DNA from: PALSA-555 sp963731625
Lineage (GTDB): Bacteria > Actinomycetota > Acidimicrobiia > IMCC26256 > PALSA-555
Assembly (NCBI GenBank): GCA_963731625.1
Contig: CAVSWH010000004.1
Location: forward strand, 891,700 to 955,699
DNA length: 64,000 bases
Direction of reading: 5' to 3'
In this document: in pieces, positions 54,543 through 63,126 of the stretch
How positions within the stretch are numbered: position 1 is the first letter of the stretch
Layout of the letters: every line of letters begins with the position of its first letter
Position numbers and translations under genes: made by a program
Notes under the pieces: model-generated
Seen by the model: the letters and a program-made list of their open reading frames with translations, nothing else
Databases searched by the model: none
What the model was told of the DNA's origin: nothing

Positions 54543-55427
54543 ATGCAGGTCGGCTTCATAGGGCTCGGCGCGATGGGCCTCCCGATGGCCCGCCACCTCG
54601 TCGAGGCCGGCCACGACGTGACGGTCGCGTCCCGGGGCCGCCCGCCGATCGACGAGGCCGTCGCGTTCGGCGCGCACGAGGGTGCCGGCCCCGCGGCGGT
54701 CGTCGCCGCGAGCGAGGTCACGATCCTCTGCGTGCCCAACTCCCCCGACGTCGAGCGTGTCCTCGACGACGCGCTCCCGAGCCTCGGGCGCGGGAAGCTC
54801 GTCGTGGACTGCTCGACCATCGACCCCGAGGTCGAGCGCGCCCAGCACGCGCGTGTCCACGACACCGGTGCCCGCTACCTCGAGGCGCCGCTCTCGGGTG
54901 GCACGGCCGGCGCGCAGAAGGGCCAGCTCACGCTGATGGTCGGCGGCGAACCGGACGTGCTCGCCGCGGCGCGCCCGGCGCTCGAGCCCTTCTCCGGGCT
55001 CATCGTGCACGTCGGCGGGCCCGGCATGGGCCAGGTCGTCAAGCTCTGCAACAACCTCATCTACGCGGCGCAGATGCTCGCCACCGCCGAGGCCACGGTA
55101 ATGGCCACGAAGGCGGGCGTGAACCTGTCCGAGCTCTACGAGGTCCTGACCCACGCCACCGGCGACTGCGTCGCGGTGCGGACCCGCCTGCCCGCCGAGG
55201 GGGTCGTCCCGGACAGCCCGGCGTCGAACGGCTGGGCGCCCGGGTTCATGACCGACCTCATGGCCAAGGACCTCGACCTCGCGATCGGGTACGCCGCCCA
55301 GCAGCGGCTCCCGCTCTTCACGTCCGGCGTCGTGCGCCAGCTGCTCAGCGCGGCGAGCGAAGCCGGCTACGGCCGCGAGGACTTCTCGTCGCTGGCCAAG
55401 GTCGTGCGCGCCCTCGCCGGCGCGTGA
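54543..55427 (+). CDS. 3-hydroxyisobutyrate dehydrogenase-like NAD(P) oxidoreductase
   Basis: The protein has 294 residues. The N-terminal NAD motif is MQVGFIGLGAMGLPMARHLV; LEAPLSGGTAGAQKGQLTLM provides the substrate block, and VGGPGMGQVVKLCNNLIYAA the catalytic Lys. The family includes HIBADH, tartronate semialdehyde and sulpholactaldehyde reductases. Its context with a sugar kinase suggests a small hydroxy acid. It overlaps the kinase start (GTGA). Confidence 0.9.
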   Translation: MQVGFIGLGAMGLPMARHLVEAGHDVTVASRGRPPIDEAVAFGAHEGAGPAAVVAASEVTILCVPNSPDVERVLDDALPSLGRGKLVVDCSTIDPEVERAQHARVHDTGARYLEAPLSGGTAGAQKGQLTLMVGGEPDVLAAARPALEPFSGLIVHVGGPGMGQVVKLCNNLIYAAQMLATAEATVMATKAGVNLSELYEVLTHATGDCVAVRTRLPAEGVVPDSPASNGWAPGFMTDLMAKDLDLAIGYAAQQRLPLFTSGVVRQLLSAASEAGYGREDFSSLAKVVRALAGA

Positions 55428-56826
55428 CCGTCCTCACCTTCGACTTCGGCACCAGCGCCACGAAGGTCGGGCTCTGGTCGGGTGCCACGCTCGTCGCGCT
55501 GACGCGCGCCCCGATCGAGACCCACCACCCTGCCCCCGGCTACGCGGAACAGGACCCGGACGCCTGGTGGCGCGCCGCCGTCGACGCCGCCGCCGCGGCG
55601 CGCGCCGCGGCACCAGACGAGTACGCGCGGGTGCAGACCATCGCGGCGTCGACGGCGCGGGAGACGTTCACGTGCGTCGACGAGCAGCTCCGGCCGCTCA
55701 CCCCGGGGCTGCTCTGGTCCGACAGCCGGGCGAGCGCCGAGGTGGCGACCTTGGGCGATCCGGTCGCGTTCCGCGCCCGCACCGGCGTCCAGGCATCCCC
55801 CGGGTGCTGCGCGGCGAAGATCGCCTGGCTGCGCGCCCGGGAGCCCGAGCGCTTCGGGGAGGCGGCCTGGCTGCTCGGGCCCCGTGACCTGGTCTTCGCT
55901 CGGCTGACTCGCCGCGTCGAGACCGAGCTCACGGTGGCCTCGCGGACCGGCCTCTACGCGCTCGACGGCGAGTACCTCGGCGACGAGGCACTCGCCGCCC
56001 GGCTTCCCGCGGTCGCGTCGTCGGTCGAGCCGGGCCCGGTGGCGCACCCCGAACTCCTCGGGCTGCCCGCGGGCGTCGTCGCCGTGCTCGGCGCGGGTGA
56101 CCGGGCGTGCGAGGCGCTCGGCGTCGCCGCGACGCCGACCGATCCGATGCTGTCCTTCGGGACGACGGCCAACGTCTCGACACCCCATCCGGGCCCCGCG
56201 GCGCGCCTGCCGTCGGTCGCCCAGGTGTCGCGGACGCTCGACGGCAGCTATCTCGTGGAGGCCGGCCTGTCGGCGGCCGGGTCGGCCCTCGATTGGCTCG
56301 CGTCGCTCACCGGGCGCTCGCGTGACGAGCTGCTGTCGGGCGCCGCCGAGGTCCCGCCCGGTGCCGGTGGGCTGCTCGCGCTCCCGTGGCTCCAGGGCGC
56401 CCGCGCGCCCTGGTGGCAGCCGGAGGCCCGGGCCGTCTTCGCGGGCGTGACGTCGGCGCACGGGCCCGCCGAGTTCGCGCGGGCCCTGATCGAGGGCATC
56501 GCGTTCGACGCGGCGCGCTCGCTCGAGCTCGTCGCCCCGGACGCGCGCCAGGTGATGCTCGCCGGCGCGGGGCAGGCAACGCGACGTGGGCGGCGATCGT
56601 GGCCGCCGTGACCGGCTGTGACGTCGTCCGCCGACACCTCGACGACGCCGCGTCGGCGGGCGCCCGCCTGCTGGCCGGGCGCTCGGGCAACGAGCCCGTC
56701 ACGCCAGACGACGTCAATCCGGTCGCGGCCGTCACGGCTCCGGACAACCACCTCGTCGAGGCGTACCGTCCCGTCCGCGACGCCTCGGATGCCCTCGCCG
56801 CGCGACTGCTCGGCACGACGCCGTGA
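55424..56826 (+). pseudogene. FGGY-family carbohydrate kinase, one frameshift
   Basis: GTG 55,424 gives LTFDFGTSATKVGLWSGATL (the phosphate-1 motif), GYAEQDPDAWWRAAVDAAAA, PGLLWSDSRASAEVATLGDP and VLGAGDRACEALGVAATPTD (phosphate-2). A slip near 56,570 breaks it inside LAGAG. The next frame continues ATWAAIVAAVTGCDVVRRHL to TTP, stop 56,826. Corrected length is about 467 residues, a full kinase that phosphorylates a pentulose, hexose or polyol. The gene partners the coupled dehydrogenase. Confidence 0.83.
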
Positions 56827-56856
56827 CCTGGCGCGCACGTGATGGGGGACCCGCCG

Positions 56857-56929
56857 CTCCGGGGGCGGGACTCGAACCCGCGACACTTCGGTTAACAGCC
56901 GACTGCTCTGCCAACTGAGCTACCCCGGA
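56857..56929 (-). tRNA. tRNA-Asn (anticodon GUU)
   Basis: A complete 73-nt cloverleaf: acceptor TCCGGGG paired with CCCCGGA, D arm GCTCAGTTGGCAGAGC, anticodon loop CTGTTAA and T arm GCGGGTTCGAGTCCCGC. No att-like repeats are seen beside it, so it is not an evident integration target here. Confidence 0.95.
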
Positions 56930-57068
56930 AGACGCCGCCGACGATAGCAAAGGCGCGCGTGCGCCTCTCTGGGTGACACCGCGCACACGTGCACGGCCGG
57001 CGGGCCACGAACCGCAGGCCCGCTCGGCGTGGGTCGCGAAGCGTCGACCCGCGTGATAGGGAGTAGGC

Positions 57069-57272
57069 ATGCGCTTTCGCTTCGGGCTCGTCCTCGGCTT
57101 CGGGTTGGGCTATTACCTCGGCGCTCGCGCAGGTCGCGAGCGGTACGAGCAGCTGCGCGGCCTCGTGGCTCGGACGCCGTTGGCGAAGGTCCAGGCGGCC
57201 GTCGAGCTCGGGCGGGAGCGGTTCCGCGCGCCGGAGCCCGGGGGTGCGGTCGTCCCGCCGTCACCGAACTGA
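57069..57272 (+). CDS. Small membrane protein of 67 residues
   Basis: It begins MRFRFGLVLGFGLGYYLGAR with a YtxH-like glycine-zipper helix, then a charged amphipathic segment (RERYEQLRGLVARTPLAKVQ). Small proteins of this kind are common next to tRNAs in actinobacteria, function unknown. Intact frame. Confidence 0.7.
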   Translation: MRFRFGLVLGFGLGYYLGARAGRERYEQLRGLVARTPLAKVQAAVELGRERFRAPEPGGAVVPPSPN

Positions 57273-57286
57273 TCTCGGTGCGCATT

Positions 57287-57868
57287 TCAGGCGCCGACGG
57301 CTGACCAGGCCGCCACGCCGGCCAGCACGAGCAGCACGGCGGCGGTGACGCGGCGCACGATGACCGTCGGGAAGATGCGCAGGAGGGTCTGACCGCTCGC
57401 GACGGCCAGCGCCGCCACCAGCCAGAGGGCCAGCAGCGCGCCGACCCCGACGCTCAGCGCAGAGTGGTAATGGGCCGCCAGGTTGGCGGTCAGGATCTGC
57501 GTCAGGTCGCCCCACTCCGCGAGGAAGATCACCACGAACGCGGTGACGACGGTCCGCCGCCGCGTCGCGACCTCCCGATCGATGAGCGCCGACTCGTCGC
57601 GGCGGGTCTCGAGGTACGCGTACAGCGCACCCGCCAGAAAGAGCGCGGCGACGACGGCGTCGACGGCGCGGGGTGGCAGGACGGCGAACAGTGCCGCGCC
57701 GACGGTCGTCGCGATCGCCACATGGACGAGGAACGCCGCGGCGGCACCGACCCACACGGCGCGCGGCCGGCCGCGCGAGGCGAGCACGAGCGACGCGAAC
57801 ATCGTCTTGTCCGGCAGCTCGGCAAGGAAGATCAGCGGGAAGACAGCGGCCGCGATGCCGAGGTCCAT
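57287..57868 (-). CDS. GDT1/UPF0016-family cation exporter
   Basis: The protein has 193 residues in two homologous halves of three helices. The signature motif (E-x-G-D-[KR]-[ST]) appears as FLAELPDKTMFASLVLASRG in half one (slightly diverged) and IFLAEWGDLTQILTANLAAH in half two. GDT1 proteins (TMEM165, MneA) export Mn2+ or Ca2+. It is complete, with a short C-terminus. Confidence 0.9.
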   Translation of the reverse strand: MDLGIAAAVFPLIFLAELPDKTMFASLVLASRGRPRAVWVGAAAAFLVHVAIATTVGAALFAVLPPRAVDAVVAALFLAGALYAYLETRRDESALIDREVATRRRTVVTAFVVIFLAEWGDLTQILTANLAAHYHSALSVGVGALLALWLVAALAVASGQTLLRIFPTVIVRRVTAAVLLVLAGVAAWSAVGA

Positions 57869-57909
57869 CGTTCTCCCGCGCGGCGCCGGCGCCGGGTGCC
57901 CCGCGCCGG

Positions 57910-58503
57910 TCAGTGGGGCGGCGTGCTGAGCTTGTCGAGCGTGTCGGGCAGGTGCTTGATCTCGAACGCGACGAGGATCTCGAGCATGCCAATGAGGATC
58001 GCCCAGACCCCGGCGACCGCGATCGCGAGCGCAAGCGACAGGTCAGGTCGGTTGAGCAGCACGATGCCGAGGGCCACCTCGATCACGCCCGTGATGACGT
58101 AGAGCCACCAGAACTTCACGTCGTGACGGCTCGCGATTCCCCCGGCGAGGTCGAACACGCCGTGGACCAGCACCCAGGCGCCGATGAAGATCGCCAGGGT
58201 GAGCAGGCTCACGGAGGGCCAGGCGACGAACGCGACGCCGACGAGCACCTCGGCGCCGCCGGCGGCGAGCGTCCAGCCCCGGCCGGTGTTGTCCATCGCC
58301 GGCATGAGCATGCGCAGGCCGCCGTTGACGATGAGGAAGATCGCGGCGACCGTGGCGAGGTCGCCGACGGTCCAGTTGATCGAGAGGATGACGACGCCGA
58401 CGACGACGGCGAGCGCGCCGGAGAAGAGCAGCACCCACCACTGCGTGCTGAGGCTCTCGGCGGCGTCCCGGTCGATGGGGACGCGGTTCATCGGGCTGAG
58501 CAT
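57910..58503 (-). CDS. HdeD/DUF308-family membrane protein
   Basis: The protein has 197 residues with about six helices (WWVLLFSGALAVVVGVVILS, TVGDLATVAAIFLIVNGGLR, SVSLLTLAIFIGAWVLVHGV, VGVWAILIGMLEIL-like end). The internal duplication of DUF308 is visible. HdeD is linked to acid resistance; other members are of unknown role. Intact. Confidence 0.85.
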   Translation of the reverse strand: MLSPMNRVPIDRDAAESLSTQWWVLLFSGALAVVVGVVILSINWTVGDLATVAAIFLIVNGGLRMLMPAMDNTGRGWTLAAGGAEVLVGVAFVAWPSVSLLTLAIFIGAWVLVHGVFDLAGGIASRHDVKFWWLYVITGVIEVALGIVLLNRPDLSLALAIAVAGVWAILIGMLEILVAFEIKHLPDTLDKLSTPPH

Positions 58504-59066
58504 TCGACCTCCTTCAGCGCCCGGACACTATCGGCGCCGGCCGGAGGCCGTGCGGAACTACCCGATCTCGACGAGCGTGCCAGGCTTGATGACCGAGGCC
58601 AGGTAGAGCGTGTTGGCGATGTGGACGCTCGGGCGTCCGCCCACCCTCGGTGGGGCGAACCTCGGCGCCTCGTTCGACAAGGCGGCCGCCACGTCGTCCA
58701 GCGCACCGTTCACGACGAGCTTCACCGTCCTCGGCAAGTGGGAAGGTGAGACGGTCTGCGATCGAGGGAAGGCATCGGGCGCACCCGGCGAGTGGGGCGG
58801 CACCGTAGAGAGCAAACCAGTTCTGCTTCTTCGTCGAACCACCGGCCGTGGTCGCGGAGACACCCTGGCCTGTGCTGTTTGTGATCTTGCCGATGTTCGC
58901 CGCCGCCGCGATCGTCATCGCCCGCCGCCGGCGCGCCGCCCCGGCCTGACACTCAGCCGTGGTGCGGGCTCGTGACCTGTTCGTTGCATTCGGTGTGCGG
59001 GGCGAGCACGCCGCGAGGTTCGGCCATACTGCGGCGATCCGATTCGCGCCAGAGCTCGCGTTCGAC
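58504..59066. other. Decayed sequence at the edge of the second accessory region
   Basis: No intact gene. A minus-strand frame at 58,558-58,740 ends SVHIANTLYLASVIKPGTLV but has no convincing start. A plus-strand fragment near 58,845-58,950 reads ETPWPVLFVILPMFAAAAIV and IARRRRAAPA, a C-terminal membrane anchor of a lost surface protein. Confidence 0.5.
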
Positions 59067-60143
59067 TCAGCCGGTGAATGTGGGCGTGATCACGATCGTC
59101 GCAGCTGGGCCGGAGCAGGAGTCGGTGCTCGGGTCGTACGTGACGCTCACACTGCCGCCGCCAGCGTTGGGTCCGAGGTTCTGAACGCCGGTCGCCCCGG
59201 GCGCAGCGAAGGAGGACCCTCCGCCACCACCCGAGTCGGCGCCTCCGGCGCCGCCGCCGCCGGCGTAGCCCGCTCCCCCGCCGCCACTCTGACCGCCACC
59301 GCCGCCGCCGACGCCGATCGCGCCACCGCCACCGCCGCCACCATTGGTCTGGGCCGGGCCGCCGTTCCCGCCGGGCGATCCGCCCGCCCCGCCGGTGCCG
59401 CCGACGCTGGCTCCGGAACCGCCGGCGCCCGAGCCGCTGCCCCCTGCAGCGCCGTTGGCGGCGGTACCGGAGGCGAAGGTTGAACTGCCACCGCCACCAC
59501 CGCCGGCGTTGCCGTTCCCGTTGCCGCCGGTTCCGCCGTTGGTGCCAGCAGCTGCGCCGGTGATGGTCACCGTGCCGCCGGTCCCGCCCCGAAAACCACC
59601 GGCGCCGCTGACGCCGGTGCTGGTCCCGCCGCCCCCAGGGTCAAACCCGGCTCCCGGACTTCCGTTGCCACCGATCGGACCCGCGGCGCCACCCGCGTTG
59701 GCGTCGCCACCCCCGCCACCACCGCCAGCGACAACCAAGGGCGTGCCACTCGTGCTCACCGCCGACGCGCCGCCGCCGCCGTCCTCGTTGGACGTCGCGC
59801 TGATGCCGCCGCCGCCGCCGCCCTTCCCCCCGTCCGGTGCACCCCCGGCACCGCCCACCAGCACCTGCAGGACACTGCCCGCGCTCACGGAGACACGAGC
59901 CGCCACCGTCGCACCGGCACCCCCGGTTGGGGAGGGACCGCCTCCAACGCCCTGACCGCCGGCGGCGGTGATCGTGATGAAACAGGCCCCCGCGGGGACC
60001 GTCGCCGCGCTCGCGACGAGCCCCGGTGTCGATGACGAGAACAAGGTTGTCGGCGTCGCCCCGGCCGAACCCTGCAGGCCCCACAATCCAGCCGTCGCCA
60101 ACCCGGCCGCCGCACCTATGCGCAACACCGTCCAGGGACGCAC
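59067..60143 (-). CDS. Secreted glycine-rich protein ending PTFTG
   Basis: GTG 60,143 gives 358 residues. The signal peptide RIGAAAGLATAGLWGLQGSA differs from the family type, but the entry block SAATVPAGACFITITAAGGQ, TPLVVAGGGGGGGDANAG, GGSSFAAPGA and VSVTYDPSTDSCSGPA are homologous. It ends IVITPTFTG with TGA. The shared 3' module is absent. It is the most divergent glycine-rich member; the terminal FTG persists despite changed surroundings, supporting a protein-level role. Confidence 0.85.
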   Translation of the reverse strand: MRPWTVLRIGAAAGLATAGLWGLQGSAGATPTTLFSSSTPGLVASAATVPAGACFITITAAGGQGVGGGPSPTGGAGATVAARVSVSAGSVLQVLVGGAGGAPDGGKGGGGGGISATSNEDGGGGASAVSTSGTPLVVAGGGGGGGDANAGGAAGPIGGNGSPGAGFDPGGGGTSTGVSGAGGFRGGTGGTVTITGAAAGTNGGTGGNGNGNAGGGGGGSSTFASGTAANGAAGGSGSGAGGSGASVGGTGGAGGSPGGNGGPAQTNGGGGGGGAIGVGGGGGGQSGGGGAGYAGGGGAGGADSGGGGGSSFAAPGATGVQNLGPNAGGGSVSVTYDPSTDSCSGPAATIVITPTFTG

Positions 60144-60235
60144 CTACGGTCTCCGCTCACCCGAGGAACCGGCGCACGCTAGCAAGCCACACCGCTCGCA
60201 GCGTGGCCACGCGCCCCACCCCGGCCAAACGGGTC

Positions 60236-60371
60236 TACCCCGTGAAGGCGGCGACGAGCCGACGAGTGGGCCGATCAGCGGGCGAACGCGTTGCTGCTCG
60301 ACGCGGCGGCGCTCGCCGCGATCGACGCTGACGACGAGACGGGCGGTTAACGCGTCTACCCGGTGAACGCG
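60236..60371 (+). repeat. Orphan AAFTG end plus 3' module M
   Basis: At 60,236-60,253 the minus strand reads VAAFTG and a stop, with no gene body. Module M (60,262-60,371) follows and itself ends in the AAFTG-stop of the next gene. Two termini thus face one module, a sign of repeated recombination. Bases 60,144-60,235 hold no gene. Confidence 0.65.
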
Positions 60372-60870
60372 GCTGCGATGACCGGGGGCGGCGGCGGTGT
60401 GAAGGTGTTCGTCACCGTGACAGTCGCGGTCTGGCCGGGATCGATGATGTTGACCGTCATCGGCGTGGTCTGCGGGCCGGCGGCGCCACAGATCGCAGCG
60501 GGAGCGAGGGTTTGGGGTGTCACCTGCGACGTCGCCGTGGTGCTCGCGAACTGCGTGCTCGTCCCGGTTGGGATCACCGAGGTGCAGGAGTACTGCACGG
60601 TGGTGGCTCCGCCCGTCACCGTCTCGGTGACCGTGCAGGTCGTCGGGTCGGTGAAACCGATCGTGTTCGTACCCTGGGGCTGACCGGTCGCGTTGAACGT
60701 CATCGTCGCCTGGCCCGTGTCCGAGGGGGCAATCGTTGGCGGGGCGCAGTTGATCGTCACCGTGAAGACGGTGCCGGCGGGCGCCGAACCGGAGACGACC
60801 ATCACCACCGTGAGCGGCGCATCGGGCGGGGCGCCCGAGCTGAGCTCGGCCGCGCCGCCGGCTGTTGCGG
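60356..60870 (-). pseudogene. DUF5979-like secreted protein, 5' end lost, AAFTG terminus
   Basis: The minus strand gives two immunoglobulin-like modules (GTVFTVTINCAPPTIAPSDT, NTIGFTDPTTCTVTETVTGG, then GQTATVTVTNTFTPPPPP) ending VIAAAFTG. No start or signal peptide is present; the frame continues into the tRNA fragment at 60,876. A recombination at that site probably removed the 5' half. The pattern is a DUF5979-type extracellular domain. Confidence 0.7.
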
Positions 60871-60875
60871 CGGTA

Positions 60876-61046
60876 GGTGGGGCCGGCAGGGATCGAACCT
60901 GCGGCCAAAGGATTATGAGTCCTCTCGGGCCGCGGCGCTGACCTGCGGCGATTTCGCGTCGTGCCTGTTCAGCCGCGCTTTCCCTGTCACTCACTATCCC
61001 GGCGCGTCCCGCCCGGTACCGCTGTCATGTAGCCCCGATGTAGCCC
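60876..61046 (-). repeat. Attachment site with a 3' tRNA fragment, anticodon CAU
   Basis: 60,876-60,925 matches the anticodon-loop-to-3' end of a tRNA with loop CTCATAA (Met or Ile2). The 5' half is absent. The flank carries TGACCTGCGGC and TTTCGCGTCGTGCC as in the type A and B sites, and the direct repeats ATGTAGCCC (61,027 and 61,038). It is a third arm type at a different tRNA. Confidence 0.7.
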
Positions 61047-61082
61047 AGCCTCCGGGGTCATCATCGCCGCTGCTTGGACTGT

Positions 61083-61465
61083 CTAGCTGGGCGCGGGCCT
61101 ATCCAATGGGTTCGTGTCCAGCTTGTACTTCTGGCACCAGCGCAGGCCAGTACGAAGCGCAATAGCGAGCTGCACGTTTGTCTGGGCGTTCTCAAATTGC
61201 TTCGCAAGCTGCTTCGCCCCGGACAATTTGGAGTGCTGAAGCTCCTCGACAGTGTGATCGCGAGTTGAGTCGCGTCGGCGTTGATATCTGCACCCCCGTC
61301 CATTTCGTATGCCCCGAAGTCAGTACAGGCGTTCCGCGCCGCACTGTCCGGCTTGGTCTTCGCCTGCACGCTCGCCGACACCGCTGAGCCCGAACTGAGC
61401 GTCACGGCCGCCGCGAGCGCCAAGACGCCGACAAGCTCTATCGAAACCCTCTGGATGTTACTCAC
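61083..61465 (-). pseudogene. Secreted short protein, one frameshift
   Basis: GTG 61,465 gives SIELVGVLALAAAVTLSSGS as signal peptide and TKPDSAARNACTDFGAYEMD. A one-base slip near 61,260 separates it from VEELQHSKLSGAKQLAKQFE, NAQTNVQLAIALRTGLRWCQ and a DRPAPS end at 61,083. Corrected length is about 127 residues. Two Cys could form a disulphide. No FTG end and no known family. Confidence 0.6.
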
Positions 61466-61523
61466 AGGGTCCTCCCCGCTTCCGGCGAACGCAGCATAGG
61501 CGAGCGGACTCGTAATTGAGCCC

Positions 61524-61787
61524 GTGGATCGCCGATTAAGCCAAGGGCATCGAGAGGCCGACAAGCTGGGCCCCGAGCCGGCCGACGTCGCCGAGCTCGA
61601 CTTGTGGCGTGAGGAACGGTGGGGTGCGGTCGTGCTGCTCTGCGGGCTCGCCGACGACAACCCGGACGTGTTGCGCCGCGCCGCGAGTCAGGTTGCCGAC
61701 GAGTGGGCCGATCAGCGGGCGAACGCGTTGCTTCTCGACGCGGCCGCGCTCGCCGCGATCGACACCGACGACGAGACGGGCGGTTAG
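61524..61787 (+). CDS. Small acidic helical protein, longest form of module M
   Basis: GTG 61,524 gives 87 residues: DKLGPEPADVAELDLWREER, GAVVLLCGLADDNPDVLRRA, ASQVADEWADQRANALLLDA and AALAAIDTDDETGG. It is predicted as two or three helices. Only its last part (from about residue 44) recurs as module M at the other sites. It ends 6 bp from the stop of a convergent AAFTG gene. Role unknown; it may be the source gene of the modules. Confidence 0.55.
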   Translation: MDRRLSQGHREADKLGPEPADVAELDLWREERWGAVVLLCGLADDNPDVLRRAASQVADEWADQRANALLLDAAALAAIDTDDETGG

Positions 61788-61792
61788 CGCGT

Positions 61793-62891
61793 CTACCCGG
61801 TGAACGCCGCAGTAAGTGTCGGCGCGACGGCGGCGCAGCTATCGGTGGTCGGGTCGTAGGTGATCATCACCAAACCGGTGGAGAGGGTGCTGAGAACCGA
61901 CGACATGGTGGTCGCGGTCACGTAGAGATGCGATGAGCCGCCACCGCCTGCAGCGTCCGAGCCGAACCCGCCGGCGCCGGCGCCGTAGCCGGCTCCCCCA
62001 CCGCCTTCGTCCGGCCCTCCGCCGCCGCCGCCCGCGAACCCGATGCCGCCACCCCCGCCAGCACCAGCGGTGGCAAACGGGGGAAAACCCACCGCGCTTC
62101 CATTGCCGCCGTTGCCGCCGGTCGTGTTGCCCGGGCCACCGTTAGCGTTGCCCATTCCCGCTGCGCCGGTCTGGCCCGCGCCCCCTGGACCACCGTTCCC
62201 GTCCGAAAAGGGGGCCGGATCGTCGGTCCCGCCCCCACCGCCACCGATAACGCCGGTCCCGCTGCCGCCGTTGCCACCGAAGCCGCTCGTGCCGCCAGTG
62301 TTGACGCCACCGCCAGCACCCGCGAAATCATCTTCGACGCCACCGCCCGCAGCCCCACCACCCCCGCCGGCCGTGCCGCCCCCGCCCCCGATAAATCCGT
62401 TCCCGGGAGCGCCTGGGTTGCCCAACGTGCCCGCGTTCCCGCCGGTCACGCTGAGACCGGCACCGCCGCCGCCGCCAGCCACGACCAGCGGGCCCGCCGG
62501 CCCCGCGACCGCGGACGCACCCCCACCACCCCCGCCACCCCCGCTGCCGCCGCCGCCGCCACCCACGCCCCCAACACTGCCGGCGGTGCTCGCATTGCCC
62601 GCGCCCCCCACCTCGACGCTAAGCACCTCACCGGGCGTCACCGGCACCCTCGCGGTCACATTCGCGCCCAGACCGCCGCTGGCACCTCCCGGGCCACCGT
62701 CCGCCGTGATCGTCACGAAACAGATGCCCGCCGGCACCGTCGCCGCCGCCGGGGAGAAGCCCGCCACAGTCGTCGACGGGAACAACGTCGTCGACGCCGC
62801 CCCCGCCGGACCAGCCCCCACCAGCGCCACCACGCCCAACCAGCGCGGTCGCGATCGCACCAACACCCGCCCCCACGACCCGCAACCGCAC
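61793..62891 (-). pseudogene. Secreted glycine-rich AAFTG protein, one frameshift
   Basis: GTG 62,891 gives RVVGAGVGAIATALV in one frame; the next frame from about 62,830 carries ALVGAGPAGAASTTLFPSTT, TVPAGICFVTITADGGPGGA, PVTPGEVLSVEVGGAGNAST, the Gly-rich body, MITYDPTTDSCAAVA and TLTAAFTG. One base is inserted or lost in the signal peptide. Corrected length is about 366 residues. The slip in a conserved leader suggests base-calling error. Confidence 0.8.
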
Positions 62892-62965
62892 CCGGGCCTC
62901 CTCCGCCTCGCCTGGCCCACAGGCTCAAGAACCCCGGCAACGTATCACCGGCCGGCCGAAACGAC

Positions 62966-63103
62966 CCGGACGTACTCCACCGCGCTGCGAGCGGAGTCGC
63001 CGACGAGTGGGCCGACCAGCGGGCGAACGGGTTGCTGCTCGACGCGGCCGCGCTCGCCGCGATCGACACCGACGACGAGACGGGCGGTTAGCGCGTCTAC
63101 CGA
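62966..63103 (+). repeat. 3' module M beside a non-AAFTG gene
   Basis: A full module (SGVADEWADQRANGLLLDAA-coding, then GGTTAGCGCGTCTACC) that ends in CGAGTGATC instead of CGGTGAACG. The neighbouring minus-strand gene does not end in FTG, so the module can associate with, or be swapped to, other 3' ends. Confidence 0.65.
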
Positions 63104-63126
63104 GTGATCTTGGCGCTCCCGGACGT

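Noticed and set aside
8316..62891. Glycine-rich proteins as mycobacterial PE_PGRS proteins
   Set aside because: No PE domain is present and the entry and end blocks fit Gly_rich-type secreted proteins.
7152..62920. LPXTG or PEP-CTERM sorting signals at the AAFTG ends
   Set aside because: No C-terminal membrane helix and no basic tail precede the stop.
8215..63103. Module M as an integron attC site
   Set aside because: I see no paired R and L boxes or the GTTRRRY motif, and no IntI gene is in the window.
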